Positions 7,449-15,843 of a DNA stretch of 23,748 bases are shown one piece after another. This DNA comes from JAGQLF01 sp964437465 (lineage in GTDB: Bacteria > Patescibacteriota > Dojkabacteria > J137). The number at the start of each line of letters is the position of its first letter. Position 1 is the first letter of the stretch. The stretch lies in NCBI GenBank assembly GCA_964437465.1, contig CAYTGI010000017.1, positions 1 through 23,748 of the forward strand, written 5' to 3'. The notes under the pieces were generated by a model, which saw only the letters and a list, made by a program, of their open reading frames with translations, was not told the origin of the DNA and ran no database searches. The position numbers and the translations under genes are program-made.

Positions 7449-9052
7449 TTATATGGCATTAGAGCATATGATATATCTTTTAAACTCTCTGAATATTCTT
7501 CATAATATTCAATAAAAGTGTCAATTTTATCTATTTCATCACTATATGAGACAAAGTCTGCAGGAATCCTTAAAGTTAATAATGATTCTCGGATGTTTTC
7601 TAAACTAAATTGAAGTTCATCTATTGAGGAATTTACATCATCAAAATTACTATTTTCTAATGCAATCTTTGACTCTTCATACTGAGAGAGCACGGTGATT
7701 GAATTTCTTACGATAAATAATAATGGAGAGAATAGAATAAAATAAAGCACTGTAAAAATAATGAAGAAAACAATAAAAACTCCAAACTCAACTGGTGACA
7801 TTTTCTTCAAAAAGCCAAAAGTTCCAGCTAGCCCCTTAAAAAATGCCCAAAATAGATCTCTCATTTTTTCTGGCAATCTCTTCTCTCTTTTGTTTTTTTG
7901 CCTTTTAATTTCTTTAGAAGCTAATTTGATCTTCTCCTTTCTCAACTTTTCTTCTCTTTCCTGTTTGGAAGCTAATCTAAGTTTTGTAGAGGATGGTGAG
8001 TTACCTGCTAGACTAAGAAAACTTTTTAGCTGACCTATATCTTCAGCTTCCTCAATCCGATCAACATTCTTTTCTATAAGATGAATCTTTGCTGAGGCCA
8101 ATGATTGAGTAACAGCTCTTTCAAAAGAGATCCTAGGCATCCAGCCTATTCTAGATAAATTCGGTGCAGGCTTATAAATTCTTAAAGGAGGAGTTAATGA
8201 TTCTGCTTCAATAAATTTAATTTCACCAGCATTTTCTTCTAACTCTTGAACTTTATATGCAATAGACAGATGACTATATGTATTTTCATAGCACACTGAA
8301 AAAACCGAGCCTGCTGTTTCCTTTGAAAACTGTGCTTTAATTAAGGCGTATGCAGCGTCTAGAGTATGAACAAACCATTCATTTTCTAGGCCATCATTTT
8401 TCAATAAAAGATCCTCCTCTTCTAAAGCACTTATCAATAAATCTATAAATACAGACTTGTGATTAAAATCCATACCATCTCCAATTATTTCACCTAACCT
8501 AACTATTCGAGTATTTAGCCCAGCTTTTTCGTTGTACTCCATAACAAGCCCTTCCGAATACCTTTGCATTTCCATATTTGTGTATGTTTGGGTATAGGAC
8601 CTAGACATACTCATTTTGTATGCTGCATCATCATTAGCGTACAGAACTTGGTTAGCCTTAATTGAAGTTGTTAATAGAAATCTTGCCTCAAATTTCGACG
8701 CTAATGAAAGCGCCGCATCTAAATAATTTGAAATTGTCAGGAAATCTCCTGTAGATATTTCATCTCTAAAGTCTATGCTTTCATGATTGAAATAGAAAAC
8801 ATAATCAAGCCTTCTAATATCTTCTTCCAAATGAGGAATTGATGTATAGTCCAAAAGGCTAAGCATTGCTTTATCATCAAACCCTTGGAATTTTGAAACA
8901 TTATCGTTAGTAATATTATCAATTATTACAACATATCCACCTTGTTTTATAAGCGAATCTGCTATTTCAACACCCAGCTTGTTTGCTCCTCCTATAATTA
9001 CAGATGTAGGATATTTAATAGTATTTTTTAATTGAAACTTCTTTGGAATCAT
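7449..9052 (-). CDS. SDR/epimerase-like domain plus TM segment, N-terminal part of the DUF4012 protein
   Basis: The first 534 residues of a protein that runs into the gap. Residues 16-325 resemble an extended SDR (NAD-dependent epimerase): a nucleotide-binding beta strand with the Gly motif VIIGGANKLG (18-27), RLGEIIGDG (185-193) and NEWFVHTLDAAYALI (224-238). The catalytic YxxxK cannot be found where it should lie, near 158-168, which reads YTNMEMQRYSEGLV; it may be a binding-only domain. A strongly basic linker (357-396) and one membrane helix (about 422-448) follow. After that comes a helical segment (450-534) of the kind that precedes DUF4012. The topology would put the SDR domain in the cytoplasm and DUF4012 outside. 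The start ATG shares one base with the stop of the PEGA gene (TAATG), so translation is probably coupled. Confidence 0.75.
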
Positions 9053-9726
9053 TATTCTACTTCTACTGGTTGAACCATTAGTTGTACTTCAACATTAATA
9101 ATAAAATCTTTTAGTGTATCTCTTGCGCTCTGATCTTCCGGTAAAATTGTAAACTCCAGCTCCTCGTATCCAGTCTTATTTATTCGGACAGTGTGTTGAC
9201 TATTTAAATCAATGGATCTTGTAAACTCATTTCCATCAACAGCAAAAGGACTCCCATCAAAATTCAGCTGATAATCGTTTAAATTTGTCCTTATTCTTAA
9301 ATTATACTCCTCATTGTTCCTCTCAGTAGCTGTAATAAAAGTTCCCTCAGAAAATTCTTCTTCAGGCCCTATTCCAAGTGAAATTACTGTATTAACTCCT
9401 TCAACAAAAGTTATAATATCTCTATATTGCCAGTAGGCTCCTTCTACTTCAGATTTCCGAATTATTGTTATTGCTTTCTCTCCAGGTGTTAGTCCATCAA
9501 TAAACAATGGTCCATTCTCTGCTGAGGCAGATCCTTCCTGCAGTACATCATCAATATAAACTTCAAGATCCCCTAGTAATGAATATACTTCAAGTCCTGA
9601 AATTGGTTCTGGTTTTTCAACATTGAATAAACTAGAAATATCAATATCTAATTGAAACCACGGAGACCAAAGGCCCAAGAGCCCGCACATTAATAATAAA
9701 ATGATCAATCTTAAAAAAGTTTTCAT
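9052..9726 (-). CDS. PEGA-domain exported/anchored protein
   Basis: The N-terminus is a signal peptide or membrane anchor (K2, R6, then hydrophobic 7-21). A Cys at 14 does not fit a good lipobox. A PEGA-type module follows: GLEVYSLLGDLEVYIDD (44-60), with the GLTPGEKAITI turn about 20 residues later. A second similar module, LRIRTNLNDYQLNFDGSPF...SIDLNSQHTVRINKTGYEEL, lies near 143-195. PEGA modules are small beta domains found on surface proteins. It is the first gene of the operon with the SDR-DUF4012 protein, so a joint role at the cell envelope is likely. A -10-like TAAAAT sits only 7 nt before the ATG, suggesting a near-leaderless message. Confidence 0.72.
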   Translation of the reverse strand: MKTFLRLIILLLMCGLLGLWSPWFQLDIDISSLFNVEKPEPISGLEVYSLLGDLEVYIDDVLQEGSASAENGPLFIDGLTPGEKAITIIRKSEVEGAYWQYRDIITFVEGVNTVISLGIGPEEEFSEGTFITATERNNEEYNLRIRTNLNDYQLNFDGSPFAVDGNEFTRSIDLNSQHTVRINKTGYEELEFTILPEDQSARDTLKDFIINVEVQLMVQPVEVE

Positions 9727-9763
9727 TATTCAATTTTAGCTAATATGTACATTCTACAATAAG

Positions 9764-9812
9764 AAGTTATAAGTTATAAGTCATAAGCTCCAAGTTTTAA
9801 GTACTAAGCTAA
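9764..9812. repeat. Seven-unit heptamer tandem array
   Basis: Seven consecutive 7-nt units all begin AAG: AAGTTAT twice, then five diverged copies, the last being AAGCTAA. It lies in the divergent gap between the PEGA and CofE-like genes. Its unit is related, on the other strand, to the array before atpD (CTTATAA, CTTAAAA). Confidence 0.75.
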
Positions 9813-9852
9813 AAAATGGTCATATTTTCATTAATGAACAAAATTGTTTGGC

Positions 9853-9885
9853 ATTTGTTTAGTTGTGCTTTAGAATTTGTTTAGT
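9853..9885. repeat. Direct repeat ATTTGTTTAGT spaced 22 nt
   Basis: The 11-mer occurs exactly at 9853-9863 and 9875-9885. The 22-nt period is about two helical turns, upstream of the CofE-like gene start at 9904. It could be a pair of regulator sites or a short duplication. Confidence 0.5.
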
Positions 9886-9903
9886 ATTTTGAATTTAATC
9901 ATT

Positions 9904-10626
9904 ATGAAAGTAAATCCAGGGAGAGAATTTGTTTCAGAAGTTAATGGCCAAAAGTATGCTCGTATTCCAGTTGAAACTCATTTCATTGAAGTTGGTGAAA
10001 ATATGGAAGACATTTTGGATAAATATGCCAAGCCAGAACTAAAAGACGGTGATGTGCTAGCGATCTCATGTAAAATTATTAGCATAACAAATGATCATCT
10101 TTTAGTTCACAAGGATGATGTAAAAATTTCTCTTCTTGCGAGATTAATAGTCAAATTTGTAAAAAAATGGCCAAACGATATTGGATATTCAAACTCTAGA
10201 AAAATGCAAGTGGCAATTAATAGAGCTGGCTATCCAAGAATGATAGTAGCTATCTTTGGAGGACTATTTATGAAACTTTTAGGAAAACCCGGATACTTTT
10301 ACAAAATTGCAGGAAATCAGATTAACGCGATTGATGGATTTACAATCGGCTATACAAGTAAACCAATATTTGAGAATTATGCATTTCTACCCCCAAGACC
10401 ATCTGAAGCTATAGCTATGTGTAATGATTTTTCAAAAAGATATGAGGTACCGGTTGCAATTATGGATGGGAATAATATTGAAAATAATGTAATCGGCATG
10501 AGTGATTCTCTATCAAAAATGTACTCTGAAGAAGAATGGAAAGAGATAATGAAAGGAAATCCTCAAGGACAAGAAGATGACGGGAACAATACCCCTCTTA
10601 TAATTGTCAGAAAAGTTGATAATTAA
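9904..10626 (+). CDS. CofE-like (coenzyme F420-0:L-glutamate ligase family) protein
   Basis: The N-terminal half follows the F420-ligase pattern: IPVETHFIEVGENMEDIL, then LKDGDVLAISCKIISIT (equivalent to the family's GDvlvvtqKivS). A Gly-rich central part has YKIAGNQINAIDG. A late PVAIMDGNNIENNVIG segment stands where family members bind metal and GTP. In F420 producers this enzyme adds glutamate to F420-0; no other F420 gene is visible here, so the substrate in this organism is unknown. I use the ATG at 9904 (240 residues) rather than the in-frame TTG at 9877, because the TTG-to-ATG stretch is AT-rich leader-like DNA and lies within the 22-nt-spaced repeat. Enolase starts 45 nt downstream on the same strand, so they may be co-transcribed. 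Confidence 0.65.
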   Translation: MKVNPGREFVSEVNGQKYARIPVETHFIEVGENMEDILDKYAKPELKDGDVLAISCKIISITNDHLLVHKDDVKISLLARLIVKFVKKWPNDIGYSNSRKMQVAINRAGYPRMIVAIFGGLFMKLLGKPGYFYKIAGNQINAIDGFTIGYTSKPIFENYAFLPPRPSEAIAMCNDFSKRYEVPVAIMDGNNIENNVIGMSDSLSKMYSEEEWKEIMKGNPQGQEDDGNNTPLIIVRKVDN

Positions 10627-10671
10627 TCTCTTCAGAGATAATATTTCTATGTTACTTCTTAAAAAATCTTA

Positions 10672-11910
10672 ATGAAGATTAAAAATATTCATGCACGGCA
10701 GATCATAGACTCAAGAGCAAATCCTACAGTTGAAGTTGATGTTACTTTAGATGATGGATCTTTTGGACGGGCTGCTGTTCCAAGTGGAGCTTCAACCGGA
10801 GTCCACGAAGCTCTAGAACTTAGGGATGGAGATAATAGTAAATTTTTAGGCAAAGGAGTCTTAAAAGCTGTTGAAAACGTAAAGTCATTAAATGAAAAAG
10901 TTGGAACAGAAGTGTTTAATTCACAGGAAGATCTTGATCACTTTTTATTAGATGTTGATGGGACTGAAAATAAATCAAATCTAGGTGCAAACGCCATTTT
11001 AGGAGTTTCTTTAGCCTACGCGCACGCAGAAGCAGCTAGTAAGAATATTCCTTTATTCAAACATATTCATGAGATTTATGGAGGTGAAATGAAACTTCCT
11101 AGACCAATGTTTAATATCATGAACGGTGGAAAACATGCTGATTGGTCAACTGATATTCAAGAATTTATGGTTATTATTGAAGGGAAATCATATGAAGAAC
11201 AGTTAAGAGCAAGCGCTGAAATTTTTCTACACCTTGGAAAAGTTTTAAAAGAAGGTGGAATGAATACAAATATTGGAAATGAAGGAGGATTTGCTCCGGG
11301 GTTTAAAACAAACGAAGAAGCACTTTCAACAATTTCAAAAGCAATTGAAAATGCAGGTTATAAATTAGGTGAAGAAGTATTTTTTGGATTAGATGTAGCA
11401 GCAAGCGAATTCTATAATCAGGACAATGATACTTACACTTTGAAAACTGAGGATAGAGAGTTAAGTAAAGATGAGTGGTATGAAACACTAAAATCATGGT
11501 TAGGTAAGTATCCATTTCTAAGTATTGAAGACCCTTTTTCTGAAGATGATTGGGGCATGTGGAGTAAATTCACAGCTGAATTTGGTAATGATTACCAAAT
11601 TGTAGGGGATGATCTTTTAGTAACTAATGTAAATAGAATTGAGAAAGGGATTGAAGATAAAGCTTGCAATTCATTGTTAGTTAAAGTTAACCAGATAGGA
11701 TCATTAACTGAAACTTTCAACGCAATGAAGAAATCTGAAGAAGCAGGCTGGACAAATGTTGTTTCTCATAGAAGTGGAGAGACAGAAGATGTAACAATTT
11801 CACATATCGCTGTAGGAACTGGAGCAGGACAAATTAAGACTGGTGCTCCAAGTCGAGGAGAAAGAACAGCTAAATATAATGAGTTATTGAGAATTGGAGA
11901 ACAGTTGTAG
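10672..11910 (+). CDS. eno: Enolase
   Basis: Enolase interconverts 2-phosphoglycerate and phosphoenolpyruvate in the cytoplasm. The 412-residue protein is complete. It has IHARQIIDSRANPTVEV at the N-terminus, the mobile loop VPSGASTGVHEALELRDGD (36-54) and IQEFM with E164. NIGNEGGFAP carries the catalytic acid/base E204, and LLVKVNQIG the base K338. Metal ligands are D241, E286 (IEDPF) and D313 (GDDL), followed by SHRSGE (H366) and TGAPSRGERTAKYN. It forms the lower-glycolysis set with gpmI and pyruvate kinase nearby. The message probably ends at the hairpin just after the stop. Confidence 0.98.
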   Translation: MKIKNIHARQIIDSRANPTVEVDVTLDDGSFGRAAVPSGASTGVHEALELRDGDNSKFLGKGVLKAVENVKSLNEKVGTEVFNSQEDLDHFLLDVDGTENKSNLGANAILGVSLAYAHAEAASKNIPLFKHIHEIYGGEMKLPRPMFNIMNGGKHADWSTDIQEFMVIIEGKSYEEQLRASAEIFLHLGKVLKEGGMNTNIGNEGGFAPGFKTNEEALSTISKAIENAGYKLGEEVFFGLDVAASEFYNQDNDTYTLKTEDRELSKDEWYETLKSWLGKYPFLSIEDPFSEDDWGMWSKFTAEFGNDYQIVGDDLLVTNVNRIEKGIEDKACNSLLVKVNQIGSLTETFNAMKKSEEAGWTNVVSHRSGETEDVTISHIAVGTGAGQIKTGAPSRGERTAKYNELLRIGEQL

Positions 11911-11914
11911 AAAA

Positions 11915-11954
11915 GTACTTTAGTACCTGGGTACCTTTGTACCTAGGTACTTCT
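11915..11954. repeat. Five-unit octamer array (GTACYTNN)
   Basis: Five consecutive 8-nt units start with GTAC at 11915, 11923, 11931, 11939 and 11947. The array starts 4 nt after the enolase stop and overlaps the last codons and stop of the convergent NUDIX gene, whose final residues are encoded by repeat units. Because GTAC is self-complementary, the array also folds into a strong hairpin. Confidence 0.75.
11922..11951. terminator. Probable bidirectional terminator between enolase and NUDIX genes
   Basis: Arms 11922-11934 and 11939-11951 pair over 13 bp with one G-T pair around a CTTT loop. On the plus strand TCTTTC follows; on the minus strand a TTTT run follows a few bases later. Its position between convergent stops fits a shared terminator, though the U-tracts are weak. 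Confidence 0.55.
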
Positions 11955-12536
11955 TTCATCCTTCAGCTTTATTGTCTTTCTCGCCATTCTTAAAAGAGGT
12001 GCTTCTGTTGTTAACTCTTCAACTACATTAATATCTACCCATTTCATATCATTGATTTCCTCAACTTGTTGAATACCTTCAGCTTCTGGATCAACAATAA
12101 TCAAATATCTTAAATCATAGTGAAGATGAGGTTCAACATTTCTTTTCTCATCAAATGGAAGTTGGTGTACATCAACATCAAAAAGTATAATTTGATCTTC
12201 AACAGGAGTATACCCAGTCTCCTCTTGAACTTCTCTTTTCGTAACTTCAACTGTATCTGGATCTCCATCCGAATGCCCTCCAGGCTGGAGCCATTTATCT
12301 AACTTTTTATGATGAATTAAAAGTACTTTTGAAAAATCAGGAGAAACAACCCATGCACTTCCAGTAATATGCCCTGGTAAAAAAGTATTATCAAAAATAT
12401 TTCCTTCCATTTCCAGGAGCTCAATTACTTTTTCAACTGATTCAGCTTCAGAATCTTCTAGTCTAGCTTTGGAGTATTCTAATAAAGCTTCTCTCAGTTC
12501 TGTTTTTCTAGTTTCTATTTGATCAAATTTTTCCAT
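11943..12536 (-). CDS. NUDIX hydrolase
   Basis: NUDIX enzymes hydrolyse nucleoside diphosphates linked to other groups. The box at 86-109 reads GGHSDGD...KREVQEETGY, with the core metal-binding REVQEETG intact (101-108). Pro93 replaces the first Glu of the GX5EX7REUXEEXGU pattern; the GGHxDGD form is typical of one subfamily whose substrate I cannot name. About 55 extra N-terminal residues are helical and acidic. The C-terminal strand-helix part, MKWVDINVVEEL, is typical. The gene starts 5 nt after the gpmI stop, so it is the second gene of that operon. Its 3' end runs into the octamer array. Confidence 0.85.
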   Translation of the reverse strand: MEKFDQIETRKTELREALLEYSKARLEDSEAESVEKVIELLEMEGNIFDNTFLPGHITGSAWVVSPDFSKVLLIHHKKLDKWLQPGGHSDGDPDTVEVTKREVQEETGYTPVEDQIILFDVDVHQLPFDEKRNVEPHLHYDLRYLIIVDPEAEGIQQVEEINDMKWVDINVVEELTTEAPLLRMARKTIKLKDERST

Positions 12537-12541
12537 AGAAT

Positions 12542-14062
12542 TTATTTCAAAATGATCAAACTCTCCCCTTCCATCTCTTTAGGTTTCTCAATACCCATTA
12601 AATCAAGCACCGTTGGAGCAATGTCTTTTAGGCTTTCTTTTCTGTCTAGCTTACAGTCAATGTCTGAGACTAAAATAAAAGGCACAGGATTGACTGTATG
12701 CTGAGTATGAGGTTGTTCCGAAATATAGTCCCACATCTGGTCTGAGTTTCCATGATCAGCAGTTACAATCATTACATACTCATCTAACTTACTTTCAATT
12801 GATTCATAGATTTTCCCTAAACAATAGTCTACTGATTCAGCAGCGATTACTGCTGCCTCGTAATTTCCAGTATGCCCAACCATGTCTGTATTAGGATAAT
12901 TAACAACAATAAAGTCATAGCTTCGATCTTCGATATCCTTGACTATTTTATCTGTAAGTTCAAAAGCCTTCATTGAAGGCTCATAGTTATAGTAAGGCTT
13001 TACAAACCTATTTGACTGAATTAAAGTCCAATGTTCTTTTGGCATCTCCTCTTCCTTTCCAGCGTTCATAAAGTATGTAAGATGAGGATATTTCTCGGTT
13101 TCAGTTATATGTAATTGAGTCTTTCCAGCTCGAGAAATTGCACTAGCTAAAGTTTCGTTAATCTCGTCCCTTGGAAATGCGACATGAACATTACTAAACT
13201 CTTCAGATATCTCTATAAAAGAAGTTAAATAGTTATCTTTAGAGCTTTTTCCTAATGCTTTTTTTATAAGCTGGTACATTCTATCTGTTCGAAAATGGAA
13301 GAAAATTATTGAATCATTTTTATTAATTAATCCGTTTTCATCAATTAAATGCTGCTCGAAAAATTCATCTGTTGTATTGTGATGGTAATTATCATTTATA
13401 ACTGTCTCATAACTTTTGTACTTTCCCCCTTCTCCATCAAAAATTAAATCTACGGCTTTGTCAGTTCTTTCCCAATCCCTATCTCTATCAAGATAGAATC
13501 TTCCTTGAACTGTAGAAATAGACGCTTCTTCAAAATCGTGATCGCTTAAAGCCTCCTGAATATCATCAAGATATTTTTTAGCTGATTTAGGAGGTGTATC
13601 TCTTCCATCTGTAAAAGCATGAATATGAACCTTCTTTACTCCCTGTTCTGAAGCCAGATCAATCAAAGCTAGAATATGATGAATTGAAGAGTGCACATTT
13701 CCATCTGAAACTATTCCTACTAATTGCAAAGCAGAATTGTTATGAATTGCATGTTTACATGCTTTAACAAGAACTTCATTATCAAAAAAACTTTCATCGT
13801 CAATTGCATCTGATATTTTAGGCAGATCTTGTTTAACTACTTGACCAGTGCCGATTACTAAGTGGTTAATTTCACTCGTCCCGAATTGCCCTTCTGGGAG
13901 CCCAACCGCTTCACCAGAACTTTTTAAACGATCATTTGGATAATCCCGAACTAATTTATCAAAATTAGGAGTCTTAGCATTTTCTATTGCATTAAACTTA
14001 TCCGGTTCTCCAAGCCCCCATCCATCAAGGATTACAAGAATTACTTTTTTATTAAATCTCAT
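12542..14062 (-). CDS. gpmI: 2,3-bisphosphoglycerate-independent phosphoglycerate mutase
   Basis: This enzyme interconverts 3- and 2-phosphoglycerate using two metal ions and a phosphoserine. Metal and active-site landmarks are all present: D13 (VILDGWGLGEP), the phosphorylated Ser63 in GTSEINHLVIGTG, H124 in VSDGNVHS, HAFTDGRDTPP, GRFYLDRDRDWERT, FFHFRTDR, YPHLTYFMNAG, VVNYPNTDMVGHTG and VTADHGNSDQMWD followed by HTQHTVNPVPF. The usual GNSEVGH motif is GTSEINH. At 506 residues it is full length. It heads a two-gene operon with the NUDIX gene and has a promoter about 22 nt before the ATG. Confidence 0.97.
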   Translation of the reverse strand: MRFNKKVILVILDGWGLGEPDKFNAIENAKTPNFDKLVRDYPNDRLKSSGEAVGLPEGQFGTSEINHLVIGTGQVVKQDLPKISDAIDDESFFDNEVLVKACKHAIHNNSALQLVGIVSDGNVHSSIHHILALIDLASEQGVKKVHIHAFTDGRDTPPKSAKKYLDDIQEALSDHDFEEASISTVQGRFYLDRDRDWERTDKAVDLIFDGEGGKYKSYETVINDNYHHNTTDEFFEQHLIDENGLINKNDSIIFFHFRTDRMYQLIKKALGKSSKDNYLTSFIEISEEFSNVHVAFPRDEINETLASAISRAGKTQLHITETEKYPHLTYFMNAGKEEEMPKEHWTLIQSNRFVKPYYNYEPSMKAFELTDKIVKDIEDRSYDFIVVNYPNTDMVGHTGNYEAAVIAAESVDYCLGKIYESIESKLDEYVMIVTADHGNSDQMWDYISEQPHTQHTVNPVPFILVSDIDCKLDRKESLKDIAPTVLDLMGIEKPKEMEGESLIILK

Positions 14063-14083
14063 AATTATTTTTTAAACAAAATA

Positions 14084-14111
14084 ATTATATACCATGATTG
14101 AAAATTTTGAA
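14084..14111 (-). promoter_or_regulatory. Probable gpmI promoter
   Basis: On the minus strand, TTCAAA (14111-14106) and a perfect TATAAT (14089-14084) are 16 nt apart. The -10 is 21 nt from the ATG at 14062, so the leader is short. Confidence 0.45.
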
Positions 14112-14161
14112 TTTTAGTATATATTATCTCTACCTTTATTTATTAAATATTAAATTTAAAA

Positions 14162-14171
14162 NNNNNNNNNN
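14162..14171. other. Assembly gap (10 N) before a small ORF
   Basis: Ten Ns lie two bases before the first readable codon of the short plus-strand ORF. The true start of that ORF may be lost in the gap. Confidence 0.95.
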
Positions 14172-14173
14172 AA

Positions 14174-14380
14174 GTGACAGCTGAGGAATTAGCAATGATT
14201 ATCGATACGAACTATTCTGATATTCCCGAAAATGTAAGAACTTATCTTTTAAGCTTTGATGATGCTCAAAAAGCATATGATATTTTATCCTATTGCAATG
14301 GTGAGTTTGATGAGCTTTCTAGGGAGATTTCACACGCCGAAGCAACTAGATCTAACGAGCAAGATTATGAAGAGTCTTAG
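14174..14380 (+). CDS. Small acidic hypothetical protein, possibly 5'-partial
   Basis: The 68 readable residues are strongly acidic and helical (TAEELAMIIDTNYSDIP; SFDDAQKAYDIL; ending DYEES). I know no family. The frame opens directly at the assembly gap and begins with GTG, so the real start may be inside the gap. The AT-rich leader just before the gap (TATTAAATTTAAAA) looks like other translation starts here, so little is probably missing. It ends 2 nt before the convergent metallopeptidase-like gene and is divergent from gpmI. Confidence 0.5.
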   Translation: MTAEELAMIIDTNYSDIPENVRTYLLSFDDAQKAYDILSYCNGEFDELSREISHAEATRSNEQDYEES

Positions 14381-14382
14381 CA

Positions 14383-15843
14383 TTAAATAACTATAATCTC
14401 GAATCCTTTGTCAGTATAGTAAGTATATTTTGCAAGTAATAAGCGAAGCTGTTCCATATAGACTTCACTATCTTTGTAAGGAATTTCTTCAATATTAGTT
14501 GAATCATCCTCAAAGGGCTCAAAATTATGGGTAAATTTTGAATCAATAGTTACTGTACCTAATTCAGATTGACCAACAGGAATCTCAACCTTTACATCAA
14601 AACTTATGAATCCAGACTCATGTTTGTATGCGTATCTATCACTAAGAATTTCCGAGTCTCCCTCAACTCTATCTCCATATTCATCAATTAAATATTCTTG
14701 GTAATCTTCTTGATCATAATCTTGAATAACTAATTTTCTCATTGCTCTTTGATTTACTTTCACTAATTGTTGTACATCTACAATTTCAGCCGCTTTTGCA
14801 GATATTATTTGAATAGCTCTTGCCATCCTAGTTTTTTTCCTAACATATTGCATTAATTCAAATCTCTCATATTCGGACTCTAAATCTTCATCGTCATCAA
14901 TTACAAGCCTTTTCAATGATTCAAAATGCATATCATCAACATATGCTACATCCCTTTTACCTATACCTAAAGCCAAACTCATGTTCTTAGGTTCTAGGCC
15001 TTTAGATATTCCAATTGCAATAACTTTCCGTAATTCTTCTATTTTAGAAATTTCATCTTCTCCAGTGATTGCTTCTAAAGCTACTTTATAAAACGGAGTT
15101 ACGTAAGCCCTCATTCTTTTTACTACAGAATCACTTACATCTAAACCAGCAAAAACTCTTCCGTAAACATCAGAAAATATCTCATGGTACAAATAATTTA
15201 TGGGCTTTTCTGGTCTCATTTTTTTAAGATCCAAACCCTTAGAGTTTTTGCTTAATTCTCTATGAGCTCTCTCGTGGGAAAGTGTTTCTAAAAATGCTGA
15301 GGCATATCCCCTATGCTCTAAAATTTCTAAAATATATGAACTTATTAAATCTCGTTCCTCATCTATTTCTAATGCATCTACTCCATATTGATACCTTCCA
15401 ACTTCCTTAACTCCTTGAGCTCTGTACCTGTTTGATAAAACACTTGCTACTCTTTTAAATCTAACTTCCGGAGTTGAGTTTCTTTTTAAAAAGGAGAATG
15501 GCCCTTCCACTTCATTAGCAAACAGACCAGAATCTTCCACACCTTTAATTAACCTTGATTTTCCTGGGATAAATGAACTTTCAACAGCATCTCTAATCAG
15601 TTCTTTTCGAATATCATCATTTCTATAATCCCCTTCAATTATCTGATAGATTAGTCCGTTTATCCTTAGAATATTTTCATCATCATACCTATACCTTCCA
15701 TATTCTCTGTCTAATGATTCAGCTAAACTTCTTAATTCTTCGTTTGATAAATCGTTAAGATCTTGTGAGTATAAAAATTCATAATCAAGATCTTCATAAT
15801 CGATTAAGTCAGAACTATTCTCAGAATACATTTTATTCAACAT
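14383..15843 (-). CDS. Putative zinc metallopeptidase-like protein (HExxH...ExxxD)
   Basis: I do not recognise a named family for this 486-residue protein. It has one clear motif pair: LETLSHERAHREL gives an HExxH at H190, E191 and H194. Twenty-seven residues later YHEIFSDVYGRVFAG gives ExxxD (E221, D225). That is the gluzincin arrangement, with two His and a downstream Glu binding zinc. The surroundings are helical, as expected. The N-terminal 120 residues are acidic and helical, and the C-terminal 150 include a beta-rich segment (FISFDVKVEIPVGQSELGTVTI). No signal peptide or TM is seen, so it is probably cytoplasmic. The ATG at 15843 overlaps the pyruvate kinase end by 11 nt; the ATG at 15831, one base after that stop (TAAAATG), is an equally good start. 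The two genes are clearly coupled. Confidence 0.6.
   Translation of the reverse strand: MLNKMYSENSSDLIDYEDLDYEFLYSQDLNDLSNEELRSLAESLDREYGRYRYDDENILRINGLIYQIIEGDYRNDDIRKELIRDAVESSFIPGKSRLIKGVEDSGLFANEVEGPFSFLKRNSTPEVRFKRVASVLSNRYRAQGVKEVGRYQYGVDALEIDEERDLISSYILEILEHRGYASAFLETLSHERAHRELSKNSKGLDLKKMRPEKPINYLYHEIFSDVYGRVFAGLDVSDSVVKRMRAYVTPFYKVALEAITGEDEISKIEELRKVIAIGISKGLEPKNMSLALGIGKRDVAYVDDMHFESLKRLVIDDDEDLESEYERFELMQYVRKKTRMARAIQIISAKAAEIVDVQQLVKVNQRAMRKLVIQDYDQEDYQEYLIDEYGDRVEGDSEILSDRYAYKHESGFISFDVKVEIPVGQSELGTVTIDSKFTHNFEPFEDDSTNIEEIPYKDSEVYMEQLRLLLAKYTYYTDKGFEIIVI

Noticed and set aside
9052..9726. PEGA protein as a lipoprotein
   Set aside because: Cys14 lies in the hydrophobic segment, but the residues before it (LLM) do not fit a standard lipobox; a simple signal anchor is safer.
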